From UBA9715 sp045614225 (GTDB lineage Bacteria; Actinomycetota; Coriobacteriia; Coriobacteriales; Eggerthellaceae), in contig JAZLCO010000021.1 in NCBI GenBank assembly GCA_045614225.1, positions 1 through 64,000 of the forward strand: a stretch of DNA of 64,000 nt. Reading direction: 5' to 3'. Of this stretch, positions 25,858 through 34,908 are shown one piece after another. The position numbers were made by a program, and so were the translations under genes. Numbering within the stretch: the stretch's first letter is position 1; every line of letters begins with the position of its first letter. The notes below the pieces were generated by a model, which was given only the letters and a program-made list of their open reading frames with translations, had not been told where the DNA came from and made no database searches.

Positions 25858-28620
25858 CTACAAAATTCCCTTGATTTGTAGCGCTGTTTGTAAAACATTT
25901 CTTGCTTTGAGCGCTGCATTGTCCGAATATTCACTGTCAATTGCCTGCTCAAGCACGATTGCCACGACAACTTGCGGATCGTCAGCTGGTGCATAACCAA
26001 CAAACCAGCTGTCATCAGCCGCCTTGCCTGTTTCTGCCGTGCCCGTTTTGCCCGCAACTTGAACACCCGAAAGTTGGGCATTGAAGCCAGTGCCGTAATT
26101 GACGACATCCACGAGTATCGCGGAAACACGCTCGGCCGTCTGTTCGCTGACAGCGCGCTGGAACGTCGAGGGCGATGCTGTGTAGCTGCGCTGGCCGTTG
26201 GCGTTATAGATGCCCTCAACGAGGTACGGATGCATGATCGAGCCGTCGTTTGCGATGGCGCATCCAACCATGGCCATCTCGAGCACGGTCGCGACAGGAC
26301 CCGCTTCTGCTTCGTCGCCGACGGGTTGGCCGACGGCTGCCCAAGCAGTCTCCCAAACACTCATTTCTTTCGGGCTTGACATGACCGAAGAAGCGAGCGG
26401 GAGCTCGAAATCGATGTCTTTGTCAAAGCCGAACTTATCAGCGCCCGCGACGAGCGTTTCTGCACCAATTTCAACACCAAGCTGGGCAAATGCCGTGTTG
26501 GACGAGTAGGCGGTTGCTTGCGCGAGCGTGAGCATGCCGTAGTCGTTGCCGTCGAAATTGCGCACGGTAGCATTGCCGATCTCGATTTGACCCGGTGAGT
26601 TGTAGACGGAGCTCTCGTTGGCGATGTCGTTTTCGAATGCGGTCGACAGCGTGATGATCTTGAACGTCGAACCAGGGGCGTATTGAGCTTGAGTTGCACG
26701 ATTGAGCAGCGCAGTTGTCGAGTCGCCCCCGGCGGCTGCATCGAGCACTGCCTCGAAATCGGCAGCATTGTAAGTCGGCGACGATGCCATGGCGAGCACC
26801 GCACCCGACTTCGGGTCGATGACGACGCATGCACCGGTGTAGCCTTCAAGTGCCTGTTGGGCAGCACTTTGAATGGTCGAGTCGATGGTCAGCACGACGT
26901 CGTTGCCCGGCTGCGTGATTCCCGCCTGGGTGTTGAGCACGTCGAGCCAGCTTGCGAAGTTCTGCTCGCCGGCCAAAGCCTCGTTTTCGCTCGCCTCGAT
27001 GCCGCTCATGCCGTACTTCGTAGAGTAGTAACCCACGACTTGCGAGGCCAAATTCCCGGCGGGGTAGGTGCGCTCGTACGTGCCGTCATCCAAGAGGACG
27101 CTTTCTGCCAGCGTGGTGCCATCATATGTCATGATGGTTCCGCGTTTGACGGTAGCCTCCTTGGCCAACGTGTGGTTATTGCCCGGCATGTTCTGGTATT
27201 CGCGTGCTTGCACGACCATGATCATCGTCAGGTTTGCGACGAGCAGCGCGATAAGTACGGACAAGATGATGAGCGACGTCGTCAGACGCTTGCCGAGCGA
27301 AACGCGGCCGAGCACGCTGTTCGAATGCAGCATGCCAGTAGTCGCCATCTCCCGACCGACGCCCGTTCCCTCGTCGCCGCATCGCAGTAGAAAACCTACT
27401 GCGATGAAGCTGGCCAGCAGTGAAGATCCACCTTGGCTGACGAATGGCAAGGTGAGGCCCGTCAGAGGAATGAGCCGCGTGACGCCGCCGACGATGATGA
27501 AGGCCTGCAGGACGATGGTGGTCGTAAGGCCGACGGCAACCATCGAGCTGAAATCGCTCTTCGCGCGCGCAGCTGTCAGATATCCGCGGATTGCGAAGCT
27601 CAGGTAAACGAGCAGGACGCCTGCGCTGCCCATGAGGCCGCATTCCTCGGCGATTGCAGCAAAGATGAAGTCGCTTTCGACGACGGGAATCTGATAAGCC
27701 AAACCGCGTCCGATTCCGACGCCGAACAAGTCGCCATCGGCCATCGAGTACAGGCCTTGGAGCATTTGATAGCCCGCACCTTGAGGGTCGGCAAACGGGT
27801 CGAGCCAGTTGGCTACGCGCACCTGCACGTGAGTGAAGCCCATATAGGCGCCGACGCAGCCGAGAATCATGAGCATGAAACCTATGACCAGGTAGAACTT
27901 CTTGCCCGTGGCAACATAGAGCATCGCTAGGAACACGAAGAAGAATACGAGTGCGCTGCCGAGGTCTTTCTCGAAGATGACGATGAGCAATGCAATTGCC
28001 CACATGACGAGCATCGGAGCGATGGTCTGGAAGTCGGGAAGGCGGAACGGCCCGATCCTCCATGTGAACACCGACAAAAGCTCTCGGTTGGATGCGAGGT
28101 AGCTCGCGAGGAACAGCACGATGACGACCTTCGCAAGCTCGCCAGGCTGGAACGAGAGCGGTCCGATGGACAGCCAGATGCGACTTCCGTAGATCTCCTG
28201 GCCAAGCCCGGGAACGAGCGGCGAGAGCAGCAAGATGAAGCCGAGAATCATCAATGTGTATTTGAAGTTTGCAAGCTTCTCGAGCCGTCGCGAGAACGCG
28301 AGCACCAAAATCATGCAGAGAACACCGACGAACAGCCAAACGACCTGGTTGTATGCAAGATCAGGAGCTAATCTCGTCACAAAGGCTATCCCGATGCCGG
28401 CCAACACGAACACAAGCGGCAAAATAGCTGGATCAGCATCGGCTGCGAAAAAGCGCACGGCGATATGCGCCACGATGAACGCGACGAAAATCCCGATGGG
28501 CACGCCGAGCGTGGTCCATCCGAGCTGCTGGCCTTGGTTGAGCGCGAGCATCGCAAACAACAAGATTACGATGGGCGCTCCTACGCACAGCAATATGAGC
28601 TCGAGATTGCGGCGCGTCAT
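25858..28620 (-). CDS. SEDS (RodA/FtsW)-class B PBP fusion protein
   Basis: 920-aa fusion combining both halves of a peptidoglycan synthase. Residues 1 to about 450 form a ten-helix SEDS glycosyltransferase with catalytic D317 in ESDFIFAAIAEE. A further transmembrane helix (about 470-490) then leads to a class B penicillin-binding transpeptidase with S651 in STFK, an SSN motif, and K858 in KTGT. In most actinobacteria rodA and pbpA are separate adjacent genes. The start overlaps the phosphatase stop (ATGA). Elongation versus division role cannot be decided from sequence. Confidence 0.92.
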   Translation of the reverse strand: MTRRNLELILLCVGAPIVILLFAMLALNQGQQLGWTTLGVPIGIFVAFIVAHIAVRFFAADADPAILPLVFVLAGIGIAFVTRLAPDLAYNQVVWLFVGVLCMILVLAFSRRLEKLANFKYTLMILGFILLLSPLVPGLGQEIYGSRIWLSIGPLSFQPGELAKVVIVLFLASYLASNRELLSVFTWRIGPFRLPDFQTIAPMLVMWAIALLIVIFEKDLGSALVFFFVFLAMLYVATGKKFYLVIGFMLMILGCVGAYMGFTHVQVRVANWLDPFADPQGAGYQMLQGLYSMADGDLFGVGIGRGLAYQIPVVESDFIFAAIAEECGLMGSAGVLLVYLSFAIRGYLTAARAKSDFSSMVAVGLTTTIVLQAFIIVGGVTRLIPLTGLTLPFVSQGGSSLLASFIAVGFLLRCGDEGTGVGREMATTGMLHSNSVLGRVSLGKRLTTSLIILSVLIALLVANLTMIMVVQAREYQNMPGNNHTLAKEATVKRGTIMTYDGTTLAESVLLDDGTYERTYPAGNLASQVVGYYSTKYGMSGIEASENEALAGEQNFASWLDVLNTQAGITQPGNDVVLTIDSTIQSAAQQALEGYTGACVVIDPKSGAVLAMASSPTYNAADFEAVLDAAAGGDSTTALLNRATQAQYAPGSTFKIITLSTAFENDIANESSVYNSPGQIEIGNATVRNFDGNDYGMLTLAQATAYSSNTAFAQLGVEIGAETLVAGADKFGFDKDIDFELPLASSVMSSPKEMSVWETAWAAVGQPVGDEAEAGPVATVLEMAMVGCAIANDGSIMHPYLVEGIYNANGQRSYTASPSTFQRAVSEQTAERVSAILVDVVNYGTGFNAQLSGVQVAGKTGTAETGKAADDSWFVGYAPADDPQVVVAIVLEQAIDSEYSDNAALKARNVLQTALQIKGIL

Positions 28621-29735
28621 GCGGTCGAGGCCTCCTTGGACTTAGACTCAAGGTCTTCCTTGTACGTCTCTACGAGCTCTTCAGCTTCCTCGACACTCGA
28701 CACGCGCATGCCTTCGCGGATTCTCTCGGCTGCGGATGGCGGTAAATCATCGACGGCGACATTTGATACCACGACGAGCTCTGAATACGAGAAGCCCAGC
28801 ACATCGCCTGGTACGCCGCGATAGACGGCGACCTTGCCGTCTTCTTCGGTGAGATACGCCGTGTTGTGAAGATAAGTGTATCCGCCCCATGCGGCGGCGG
28901 CGATTATGCCGATGAGCAGCAGGATGACAAATGCGACAGTGATGAACGTGCGGCGTTTGACTTTCCGACGGGCTTTGTCACCCAGGCCGATGGCGTTGGC
29001 AACGACGACAGTGACGTTGTCGGTGCCGCCTGCCGCAATGGCTTCGTTCACCAAGGCGGCAGCACATCGTTGAGGATCGGCAACGCGGTTCATAATCGCC
29101 TCAATGCCTTCGTCTTCGACCATCGATGTCAGGCCGTCGGAGCACAGCATGAGCCGGTCACCTGCTTCTACGCGGATCTCGTAAAGGTCGGGGACCATGT
29201 CGGGGTCGTTGCCCAACGCGCGCGTGATGACCGAGCGGTTCGGGTGAAATCGTGCTTCTTCGGGTGTGATCTGGCCTGATTCGATCATGTTGGCCATGAG
29301 GCTGTGGTCGCGCGTGATTTGCGAGAGTTTTCCACCGTGCAGCAGGTAGGCGCGTGAGTCACCCACTTGGGCTATGACGAGCTTGTCAGCTTCGAGCATG
29401 GCAGCCGTGCAGGTCGTGCCCATGCCTTCACGGCCTTCGCCTGTGAGCGCAGCGGTGATGATGTCGCGGTTTGCCTGTTCGACAGCCTTGCCGAGTTCTT
29501 CGGCGTCTGCATGTTTTGGCGCGCATTCCGCGACGGTCTTGACGCAGATTTCGGAAGCGACCTCGCCTGCTGCGTGGCCTCCCATGCCATCGGCAACGAC
29601 GAACAGCGGAGGAGTCACGTAAAGCGAATCCTCGTTCTGCTCGCGGACGCAACCGATGTCGGTACGGCTTCCGAATTGGGTGACTGCACCTGTGCGCGTG
29701 CGTTCAGTGGAACGATATGAGCTCGATCTTGCCAT
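28617..29735 (-). CDS. pstP: PP2C-type Ser/Thr phosphatase (PstP-like)
   Basis: 372-aa membrane-anchored PPM phosphatase that reverses PknB phosphorylation. Metal-site motifs are GCVREQNEDS, VADGMGGHAAGE, QVGDSRAYL, CSDGLTSM and GGTDNVTVV. One transmembrane helix at about 258-280 is followed by a short external domain. Start immediately follows the stop of the FHA gene (TAAATG), and its stop overlaps the SEDS-PBP start. Confidence 0.92.
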   Translation of the reverse strand: MARSSSYRSTERTRTGAVTQFGSRTDIGCVREQNEDSLYVTPPLFVVADGMGGHAAGEVASEICVKTVAECAPKHADAEELGKAVEQANRDIITAALTGEGREGMGTTCTAAMLEADKLVIAQVGDSRAYLLHGGKLSQITRDHSLMANMIESGQITPEEARFHPNRSVITRALGNDPDMVPDLYEIRVEAGDRLMLCSDGLTSMVEDEGIEAIMNRVADPQRCAAALVNEAIAAGGTDNVTVVVANAIGLGDKARRKVKRRTFITVAFVILLLIGIIAAAAWGGYTYLHNTAYLTEEDGKVAVYRGVPGDVLGFSYSELVVVSNVAVDDLPPSAAERIREGMRVSSVEEAEELVETYKEDLESKSKEASTA

Positions 29736-30149
29736 TTAGTTGCGCCTCACGCGAATCGAGACGTCGCCGATGGTGACGACATCGTTTTCAGACAGCGCAA
29801 CCGGGTCGGAAATGCGTTGACCATTGACGGTGGTTCCGTTCGTCGAGCCTAGATCCTCGACGAACAGGTTTTGGCCCATGAGCGTGAACCGTGCATGGCG
29901 CGCCGAAACGTATCCGGCTGCGATGACGATGTCTGCATTGGGGGAGCGACCCACGATGACGGGGCCGCGTACGACGATCGATACGCCTCGTAGCTCCTTT
30001 GGGCCTTTCTCGACCGAGAGGTTCCAAGTGCGTTCTTTCTTGCGCTGACCGCGCACCAGGCCGATTCCCGTGCGCATGATGGCGAAGAGGAACAGGTAGA
30101 GCAATGCGACGAAGAGCAGACGTCCGATGAGCAGAACGACGTCTATCAA
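29736..30149 (-). CDS. fhaB: Membrane-anchored FHA protein (FhaB/FipA-like)
   Basis: 137 aa. One N-terminal transmembrane helix precedes an FHA phosphothreonine-binding domain: VGRSPNADIVI, YVSARHARF and DLGSTNGTTVNG. In actinobacteria this protein docks phosphorylated PknB targets at the septum. It lies between fhaA and pstP, conserved order for this operon. Confidence 0.9.
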   Translation of the reverse strand: MIDVVLLIGRLLFVALLYLFLFAIMRTGIGLVRGQRKKERTWNLSVEKGPKELRGVSIVVRGPVIVGRSPNADIVIAAGYVSARHARFTLMGQNLFVEDLGSTNGTTVNGQRISDPVALSENDVVTIGDVSIRVRRN

Positions 30150-30268
30150 TGATGCCTCCCTTGTGTCGTGCGGATTTGGTTCATAACGTGGTTCGTTTTA
30201 GGTTCGTTCGGTGGGATGTTCTGTCGTAGGGGCGCCTTTCGACGCCCCGGTTGGTTTCGAGCGAGCGG

Positions 30269-31360
30269 CTAGTAAACCGTGAACTGGAAATCGGTTTTGC
30301 CGATTGTGACGACGTCACCCGGGTACAGGGGGTGCGACGCGATCGAAATCCCGTTCACAAGCGTTCCGTTCATCGATTTCATGTCGGTGATGGTCCAGAT
30401 GCCCTGCGTCGTGAGACGCAGCTCGGCGTGCTTGCGGCTCGCATTGATGTCTTGGACAACGATGTCGTTATGCGAATCGCGACCCATGGTGATGAGCGTG
30501 CCAGCGAGGTCGTACGGGCGCTGGTAGGTCAGATCGATGAGGCGCGCATGTACGATTCTCCTGTTGGGAGTGGGGTTCGCGCCGCCAACGAACGCAGCCG
30601 TGTTGGGTTGCTGTTGTGGTTCGGGTTGAGGCTCGGGCGTTGCGATGCTTTGCGGATACGCGTAGCCATCATCGATGAACTCGCCGCTGTCGGCCGCCTT
30701 GTCGCGATAATCTTCGAAATCCTCGCTGTTGAACGTGTACTCGCCGTAGTCTATTGAACGGTCGATTTCCTCTTCGGGAACATAAGGCAGAGGAGGCTTG
30801 CGCTGTGGGGGAGCAGGCTCGGGCTCGGGTTCGATGAAGTCGACGTAGCCACTTGCCCATGCCTCTTCGGCGTAAGCTTCTTGCTGCTGCGGTTGCGGTT
30901 GGTAGTCTTGAGGAGCCGGTTGCGCGTACTGCGGACGTGGGGCGATGCCGTAGCGCTGCATTTCTTCGTCGCGAAGCTGGGCGACGATGGGTGCAGCCAC
31001 CAACTCGGCGATGACGTCGAACTTTCCATGCCTCAAACCATCATCGACGACGAATCGCACCAGCGGTTCACCATCCATGACGAGGCCTTGCTCCATGGCT
31101 TTGGCGCTCAGGTACGTTTCGGTTTCGCCTGCGAGCGTCGGGTAATAGCCGAACAGACGCGCGTCGTCGTCGGGGTTGACGAGCACCGTGTAAAGCGTAG
31201 GTGCATATTCGCGGCCGGCGCCAACCATGGTCTCGCGCCTCATCTGCTTCTCGGCTTTTTTGGCAATTTGAACGGGAGAGATAGGCGCTTTCGACATTTT
31301 GCCGGCTGCACCTTCGAAGGTGTCTTCCATCCGGTTCTCGAACTTCGAGAAAATACCCAT
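30269..31360 (-). CDS. fhaA: DUF3662-FHA protein (FhaA-like)
   Basis: 363 aa. The N-terminal DUF3662 domain (MGIFSKFENRMEDTFEGAAG onward) is joined by a Pro/Gln/Glu-rich linker (about residues 160-265) to a C-terminal FHA domain (GRDSHNDIVVQD, SRKHAEL, SMNGTLVNG). FhaA binds phosphorylated partners in peptidoglycan synthesis. ATG 31360 follows AAAAAGGAGTAGCA. First gene of the operon; 119 bp separate it from fhaB. Confidence 0.9.
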   Translation of the reverse strand: MGIFSKFENRMEDTFEGAAGKMSKAPISPVQIAKKAEKQMRRETMVGAGREYAPTLYTVLVNPDDDARLFGYYPTLAGETETYLSAKAMEQGLVMDGEPLVRFVVDDGLRHGKFDVIAELVAAPIVAQLRDEEMQRYGIAPRPQYAQPAPQDYQPQPQQQEAYAEEAWASGYVDFIEPEPEPAPPQRKPPLPYVPEEEIDRSIDYGEYTFNSEDFEDYRDKAADSGEFIDDGYAYPQSIATPEPQPEPQQQPNTAAFVGGANPTPNRRIVHARLIDLTYQRPYDLAGTLITMGRDSHNDIVVQDINASRKHAELRLTTQGIWTITDMKSMNGTLVNGISIASHPLYPGDVVTIGKTDFQFTVY

Positions 31361-31417
31361 TGCTACTCCTTTTTCACTGCGTTTAACGAGCTGTTTCTCG
31401 TGTATATAGTTAAATGC

Positions 31418-31447
31418 ATTATCCTCTAGTTCGCAGATTTTTTTCAA
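31418..31447 (-). promoter_or_regulatory. Promoter of the fhaA-pknB operon
   Basis: On the minus strand TTGAAA (plus 31442-31447), 18-nt spacer, GATAAT (plus 31418-31423), giving a leader of about 50 nt before fhaA. Confidence 0.5.
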
Positions 31448-31707
31448 GTTGTTGCCATCCTTCCACAAGTTTAGTGCCGAAACTGCCCAAAAAACCGCTG
31501 CCCCCTTTTATCTGGCCTTTTCGGCGCATTGCGAGGGCGGATTCATGTGGCGTGAAGATTAAGGGGGCTGGGGTCAGTTCTCCTAGTTTTCGTGCTGCAA
31601 AGCAGCAACAGCTGAGGTTCGCGTTCTCTGCCTAGCTTGATAGCGGCAAACGATGATATGATTGCTTTTGGATTACCAAGAATCTTCTCTGGCAGAGGCC
31701 TTTGAAC
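31448..31707. other. Intergenic region between the envelope operon and the RiPP cluster
   Basis: About 260 bp with no convincing gene. A TTGATA/TATGAT pair (31637-31662) before the sigma gene has only 14-nt spacing. No TGAAAC-N16-CGTA site is present here, so the sigma gene does not show the cluster's own promoter motif. Confidence 0.4.
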
Positions 31708-32202
31708 ATGGACGACCGCCAACTTGAAAACCTGTACCATGCCAACTTCCAGAGGGTGTATAACTACGCCTATTACTCGTTGCTGAACTCCGCCGAAGCT
31801 GAGGATGTGACCAGCGCGGTTTTTGTCAAGGTCGTTGCGAATATCGACAAGTACGATGCTTCTCGGGCTTCGTTTGGCACATGGGTCACGCATATCGCCC
31901 ATAATGTATTGGTCGATTACTACCGCACGCGCAAGACGACCGTTCCGATTGAAAAAGCCGTGGTCGACGAACCTTCGGTTGAAGATGACTATCCTGTGCT
32001 GGATGACCGCCAACAGCGTGCCGCCAAGCTGCTCTCCTGCCTTTCGGCGCAAGATCGCGAGCTCGTATACCTGAAGTATTACCAAGAAAAGAAGAACGTC
32101 GAAATTGCGCAGCTGCTCGACATGAACCCGTCGACGGTCGCCACGCGCTTGCGACGTGCGCTCATCGCCATGCGCGCTTGCGCTGAAGAGGAAACCTCAT
32201 GA
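31708..32202 (+). CDS. ECF-type RNA polymerase sigma factor
   Basis: 164 aa. Region 2 (ANFQRVYNYAYYSLLNSAEAEDVTSAVFVKV...FGTWVTHIAHNVLVDYYR) and region 4 (LSAQDRELVYLKYYQEKKNVEIAQLLDMNPSTVATRLRRAL) are clear, with no region 3, as in ECF factors. It overlaps the next gene by 4 bp. As first gene of a peptide-export cluster, it is the natural candidate to read the three TGAAAC-N16-CGTA promoters found downstream. No recognisable anti-sigma gene follows. Start ATG 31708 has GCAGAGG upstream; TTG 31702 is also in frame. Confidence 0.88.
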   Translation: MDDRQLENLYHANFQRVYNYAYYSLLNSAEAEDVTSAVFVKVVANIDKYDASRASFGTWVTHIAHNVLVDYYRTRKTTVPIEKAVVDEPSVEDDYPVLDDRQQRAAKLLSCLSAQDRELVYLKYYQEKKNVEIAQLLDMNPSTVATRLRRALIAMRACAEEETS

Positions 32203-32750
32203 CGCAGCAGCGGGAAGCCTTGCAAATGCAGCAGGGCGAACAGCAGAAGCTGTTCCGGCAGACCGCTCTCGATCAGGTGTCGACGACGACAGGACTCGAT
32301 GCCTACATCAAAGCGGTACGACCCAGTACATGGCTTGTTGCCGTGGCTGCAGTCATCGCCATGGCAGCCCTGCTCATCTGGGGCTTCACTGCCAAGGTGG
32401 CTACGACCATCAACGACAACGGTGTCGTGGTTGACGGCCAGGTGGTCAGCTATCTGACTGAAAAAAACCGCAACGAAGTTAGCGTCGGCGACCGCGCGCT
32501 TGTAAACAACGAAGAGGCGATTGTCGTCGACGTGTCCAAAACACCGCTTTCCTCGCGCGATGCCGGGGCTGTGGCCAAAGACAATTACACGCTCGAAATG
32601 CTCAAGCTCGAGGACTGGAATTACCCCGTGTACCTGACCATGGACAATTTGCCCAAGGAAGGCGCTCTGGTCGATGTGATGATCACGACCGACGAGGTGG
32701 CGCCCATTTCGTTCCTCCTCGACTCGGAGCTGGGCAATGAGTCGAGTTAA
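32199..32750 (+). CDS. Short HlyD-like membrane protein of NHLM export type
   Basis: 183 aa. The opening LFRQTALDQVSTTTGLDAYI...PSTWLVAVAAVIAMAALLIWGFTAKVATTINDNGVV matches the start of NHLM bacteriocin-system HlyD proteins: a cytoplasmic segment, one transmembrane helix (about 45-65), then a beta-rich external domain. The long coiled-coil hairpin of full-length HlyD (about 420 aa family) is missing. It probably anchors to the two ABC exporters; an anti-sigma role for its cytoplasmic N-terminus cannot be excluded. Overlaps the sigma gene (4 bp) and the next gene (14 bp). Confidence 0.65.
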   Translation: MTQQREALQMQQGEQQKLFRQTALDQVSTTTGLDAYIKAVRPSTWLVAVAAVIAMAALLIWGFTAKVATTINDNGVVVDGQVVSYLTEKNRNEVSVGDRALVNNEEAIVVDVSKTPLSSRDAGAVAKDNYTLEMLKLEDWNYPVYLTMDNLPKEGALVDVMITTDEVAPISFLLDSELGNESS

Positions 32751-34908
32751 GGGGCCCGTCCGCACCGTCCCCATGGTCATGCAGATGGAGGCGCTTGAAT
32801 GCGGCGCTGCCTGCTTGGCCATGATCCTCGCATACCACGGCAAGTGGGTGGGGCTTGACCAAGTGCGTCATGACTGCGGCGTGTCGCGCGATGGCTCGCG
32901 CGCAATCAACATCCTGAAGGCAGCCCGTTCCTACGGTCTCGTAGCTGATGGGTACAGCCTCGACTCCGAAACGATTGCGACTATGCCGCTGCCCTGCATC
33001 ATCCATTGGAATTTCAACCATTTCGTCGTGTTGAGAGGTTTCAAGGGCAAGTGGGCCTATCTCAACGATCCCGCACGTGGCTCGATTCGCGTGTCGCTCG
33101 AGGAATTCGACCGTTCGTTCACGGGCATTGCGCTGTGCTTCGAACCGGGCGAATCGTTCGAGGAGGGAGGCAAGCCGGCCAGCGTCGTATCATTCGCGCG
33201 CTCGCGGCTCAAGGATGCCGCTGGCCCCACCATCGTAATCGCCGTCGCTGCCATCATCGGAGCGTTTGCCGGCATTGCCAACGCGTCATTCTCGCGTGTG
33301 TTCATGGACCGTATCCTGACGGGCATCGACCAAGATTGGCTCGTGCCGCTCGTCGCGCTGATGGCCATCATTGCCATCTTGCAGTGCATCGCCGCGGGCA
33401 TCAACTCTGTCAGCGCTCTGCGCGTTCAGGGGAAATTCGCTGTCTCTGCAAGCACCGAATTCGTCTGGCACCTGCTGCGGCTTCCAGTGTCGTTCTACGA
33501 GCAGCACAACATCGGCGATTTACAGCAGCGCCAATCCGAGAACGAGAGCGTCGCCTACACGCTTATCTCGCAGCTGGCTCCCGTGATGCTCAACGTGGTC
33601 CTGCTCGTGGTGTACCTGGTCGTCATGGTGCGCTACAGCCTGATGCTTACGCTGGTCGGGCTGTTCACTGTCGTCGTGAATCTGTTCGTGGTCAACGCCA
33701 CGGCACGCGCTCGCGTCAACGTCACGCGCGTTCAATCGCGCGACAATGGCCGTCTGTACTCGTCGACGATCGGTGGCATCGACCAAATCGAGAGCATCAA
33801 GGCTTCAGGTGCCGAAGACGGTTATTTCGCGCAGTGGAGCGGTTACCAGGCTGCGCTTGCGGCAACCCAAGCGCGTTTGGCTCGCATAACTCAGTATCTT
33901 GGAGCGCTTCCCTCAGCACTGGTCCAGTTGACTAACGTCATCGTATTGACCTTGGGCGTGTGGCTCATCATGGAGGGAGAATTCTCGGTGGGCATGTTGC
34001 TGGCATTCCAGAGCCTGCTCTCACAGTTTTTCTCGCCCATTAACTCATTTCTCTCGCTCAATCAACAGGTACAAGAAATGCGCACGTCGATGGAGCGCAT
34101 CGACGACGTGCTCAAAAGCGAAACCGACGTTCCAGGCGATATTGAAATGGACTGCTTTTCGGGAGAGAGGCTCTTGGGCAAGCTTGATGTCGATGGACTG
34201 ACGTTTGGCTACTCGCCACTCGGGGCGCCGGTGATTTCCGATTTCGACTTACACGTTAAGCCTGGTGAATGGGCTGCGCTCGTCGGCGATTCCGGCTGCG
34301 GTAAATCGACCATTGCCAAATTGATTGCGGGTTTGTACAAGCCCTGGGAGGGAACGGTGTCGTTTGATGACGTCTCTTCCGATGAAGTACCGCGCGTGAA
34401 GCTAAAGCGGTCTCTTTCAGTTGTTGACCAAGACATTGTGTTGTTCGACGGCACCATCATGGACAACTTGCGTTTGTGGGACGACTCGATCGATGAGGCC
34501 GACGTGTTCTGTGGCGCACGGGATGCGTGCATACACGAGGCCATCGTGGCTCGGCCCGATGGATACGACCAGGCGGTAACATCTGATGGAGCCAACTTCT
34601 CGGGAGGTGAGCGCCAGCGCCTCGAAATCGCTCGCGCCATGTCGCTCAATCCCACGATCATGATCCTTGACGAGGCCACGAGCGCGCTCGATGCCAAGAC
34701 CGAGCAAGAGGTCATGCAAGCCATACGTGCACGCGGCCTTACATGCATCGTGGTTGCGCACCGCTTGTCAACCATTCGCGATTGCAATCAGATCGTGGTG
34801 CTCGAAAAGGGGCACGTGGTGGAGCGCGGCACCCATGACGAGCTGATGGAGCTCGATGGCCGCTATGCGGCGCTTGTAAGCGACGGGGATGCGGGAGGTG
34901 CGCGATGA
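32737..34908 (+). CDS. NHLM-type peptidase/permease/ATPase ABC exporter
   Basis: 723-aa peptidase-containing ABC transporter that would cut the leader after a double Gly and export the peptide. The N-terminal C39 protease has C22 (ECGAAC), H95 (NHFVVL) and D111 (LNDPA). Six transmembrane helices (about 155-430) follow, then the nucleotide-binding domain with Walker A GDSGCGKST (517-525), signature FSGGERQRLE and DEATSALD. The precursor gene downstream has GG at 48-49 and 54-55, matching this protease. Stop overlaps the next gene (ATGA). Confidence 0.92.
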   Translation: MSRVKGPVRTVPMVMQMEALECGAACLAMILAYHGKWVGLDQVRHDCGVSRDGSRAINILKAARSYGLVADGYSLDSETIATMPLPCIIHWNFNHFVVLRGFKGKWAYLNDPARGSIRVSLEEFDRSFTGIALCFEPGESFEEGGKPASVVSFARSRLKDAAGPTIVIAVAAIIGAFAGIANASFSRVFMDRILTGIDQDWLVPLVALMAIIAILQCIAAGINSVSALRVQGKFAVSASTEFVWHLLRLPVSFYEQHNIGDLQQRQSENESVAYTLISQLAPVMLNVVLLVVYLVVMVRYSLMLTLVGLFTVVVNLFVVNATARARVNVTRVQSRDNGRLYSSTIGGIDQIESIKASGAEDGYFAQWSGYQAALAATQARLARITQYLGALPSALVQLTNVIVLTLGVWLIMEGEFSVGMLLAFQSLLSQFFSPINSFLSLNQQVQEMRTSMERIDDVLKSETDVPGDIEMDCFSGERLLGKLDVDGLTFGYSPLGAPVISDFDLHVKPGEWAALVGDSGCGKSTIAKLIAGLYKPWEGTVSFDDVSSDEVPRVKLKRSLSVVDQDIVLFDGTIMDNLRLWDDSIDEADVFCGARDACIHEAIVARPDGYDQAVTSDGANFSGGERQRLEIARAMSLNPTIMILDEATSALDAKTEQEVMQAIRARGLTCIVVAHRLSTIRDCNQIVVLEKGHVVERGTHDELMELDGRYAALVSDGDAGGAR

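Noticed and set aside
31414..31635. Possible 73-aa gene before the sigma factor
   Set aside because: It overlaps the fhaA promoter, has no ribosome site, and its composition looks random.
32199..32750. Reading the short membrane protein as a classic zinc anti-sigma factor
   Set aside because: No His-x3-Cys-x2-Cys motif is present; its N-terminus matches NHLM HlyD proteins instead. The possibility is only kept as a secondary idea.
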